A DNA stretch of 64,000 bases, taken from Geminicoccaceae bacterium. GTDB taxonomy: Bacteria; Pseudomonadota; Alphaproteobacteria; Geminicoccales; Geminicoccaceae. The stretch is taken from positions 1 to 64,000 of the forward strand of contig JANQNY010000053.1 in the NCBI GenBank assembly GCA_028279345.1. The letters run 5' to 3'. A model generated the notes under the pieces. It had not been told where the DNA came from and ran no database searches. It was given only the letters and a program-made list of their open reading frames with translations. Below, piece by piece: positions 63,930-64,000 of the stretch; position 1 is the stretch's first letter, and each line of letters starts with the position of its first letter. The position numbers were made by a program, and so were the translations under genes.

Positions 63930-64000
63930 CTACTCCGCGGGCTGGTCGGCGGGGCGTGCAGAGGGGGCGGAGGGTCGCCTGAAGCGCCTTCGGAGATCGT
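63930..64000 (-). CDS. urtC: C-terminal end of urea transporter permease, cut by window edge
   Basis: The last 22 codons of a gene entering from the right, ending ARPADQPAE and TAG at 63930-63932. Position directly before urtD, with a basic, proline/alanine-rich cytoplasmic tail, fits the C-terminus of UrtC. Identification rests on gene order. Confidence 0.6.
   Translation of the reverse strand, partial: DLRRRFRRPSAPSARPADQPAE

Overview
The window is about 64 kb of very GC-rich DNA (GC-rich third codon positions throughout) with genes packed on both strands. It most resembles the chromosome of a free-living, metabolically versatile alphaproteobacterium. The evidence is the cysG-DUF2849-cysI-DUF934-cysH sulfite reduction operon, the Urt-type urea transporter ATPases, the single-domain sugar ABC ATPase of FrcA type, and the inositol genes under a LacI repressor. 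I cannot name a genus. I see no rRNA, tRNA, CRISPR array or intact mobile element.

Layout. 1-2115 (minus): molybdenum hydroxylase pair of IorAB type, cut by the left edge, next to a MarR regulator (2335-2787) with a two-site operator and a divergent membrane/lipoprotein fusion (2889-3749). 3764-5340 (minus): RidA-family deaminase plus class I aminotransferase. 5416-6642: a low-complexity small protein and a lipoprotein. 6739-11127 (plus): an unfamiliar operon of an Asp/Asn beta-hydroxylase-like 2OG enzyme, an alpha/beta hydrolase, a BioD/MobB-like P-loop NTPase and a fused ABC exporter, preceded by a nested hairpin and a possible micro-ORF. 11796-16343 (minus): assimilatory sulfate/sulfite reduction with siroheme synthesis, followed by an Lrp-type regulator. 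17502-23607: an FHA-linked class III cyclase divergent from a small secreted protein and a 1481-residue Ser/Thr kinase-nSTAND1 NTPase-WD40 protein.

23918-36954 is a myo-inositol catabolic island. iolD-iolC-iolB-iolJ-iolG lie on the minus strand. Two further Gfo/Idh/MocA dehydrogenases and an IolE-like isomerase/dehydratase lie on the plus strand. They are followed by a LacI regulator and a binding protein-permease-ATPase importer. Both divergent promoters carry the same TGCAACCGGTTGCA palindrome, so the LacI protein probably controls catabolism and uptake together. A 960-bp gap with a possible recombinase remnant follows.

37914-47426 is a six-gene plus-strand operon: an old-yellow-enzyme-like flavin/Fe-S reductase, three membrane-anchored di-heme RoxA-like cytochromes, a four-helix membrane protein and a GMC oxidoreductase. 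It looks like an uncharacterised envelope oxidation pathway and is, with the kinase-STAND locus and the hydroxylase-ABC operon, the best candidate here for new biology.

47683-64000: GNAT acetyltransferase with an XRE-cupin regulator, orotate phosphoribosyltransferase, PHA synthase, alanine dehydrogenase, zinc alcohol dehydrogenase, a CUT1-type sugar importer (ATPase, Tat-exported binding protein, two permeases), an Ala-rich lipoprotein, an NTF2-like protein, proline dehydrogenase, a sorbosone dehydrogenase-like enzyme with its cytochrome c, and the urea transporter ATPases UrtE and UrtD with the tail of UrtC at the right edge. Several transporter and oxidase operons carry strong intercistronic hairpins that probably set differential expression.
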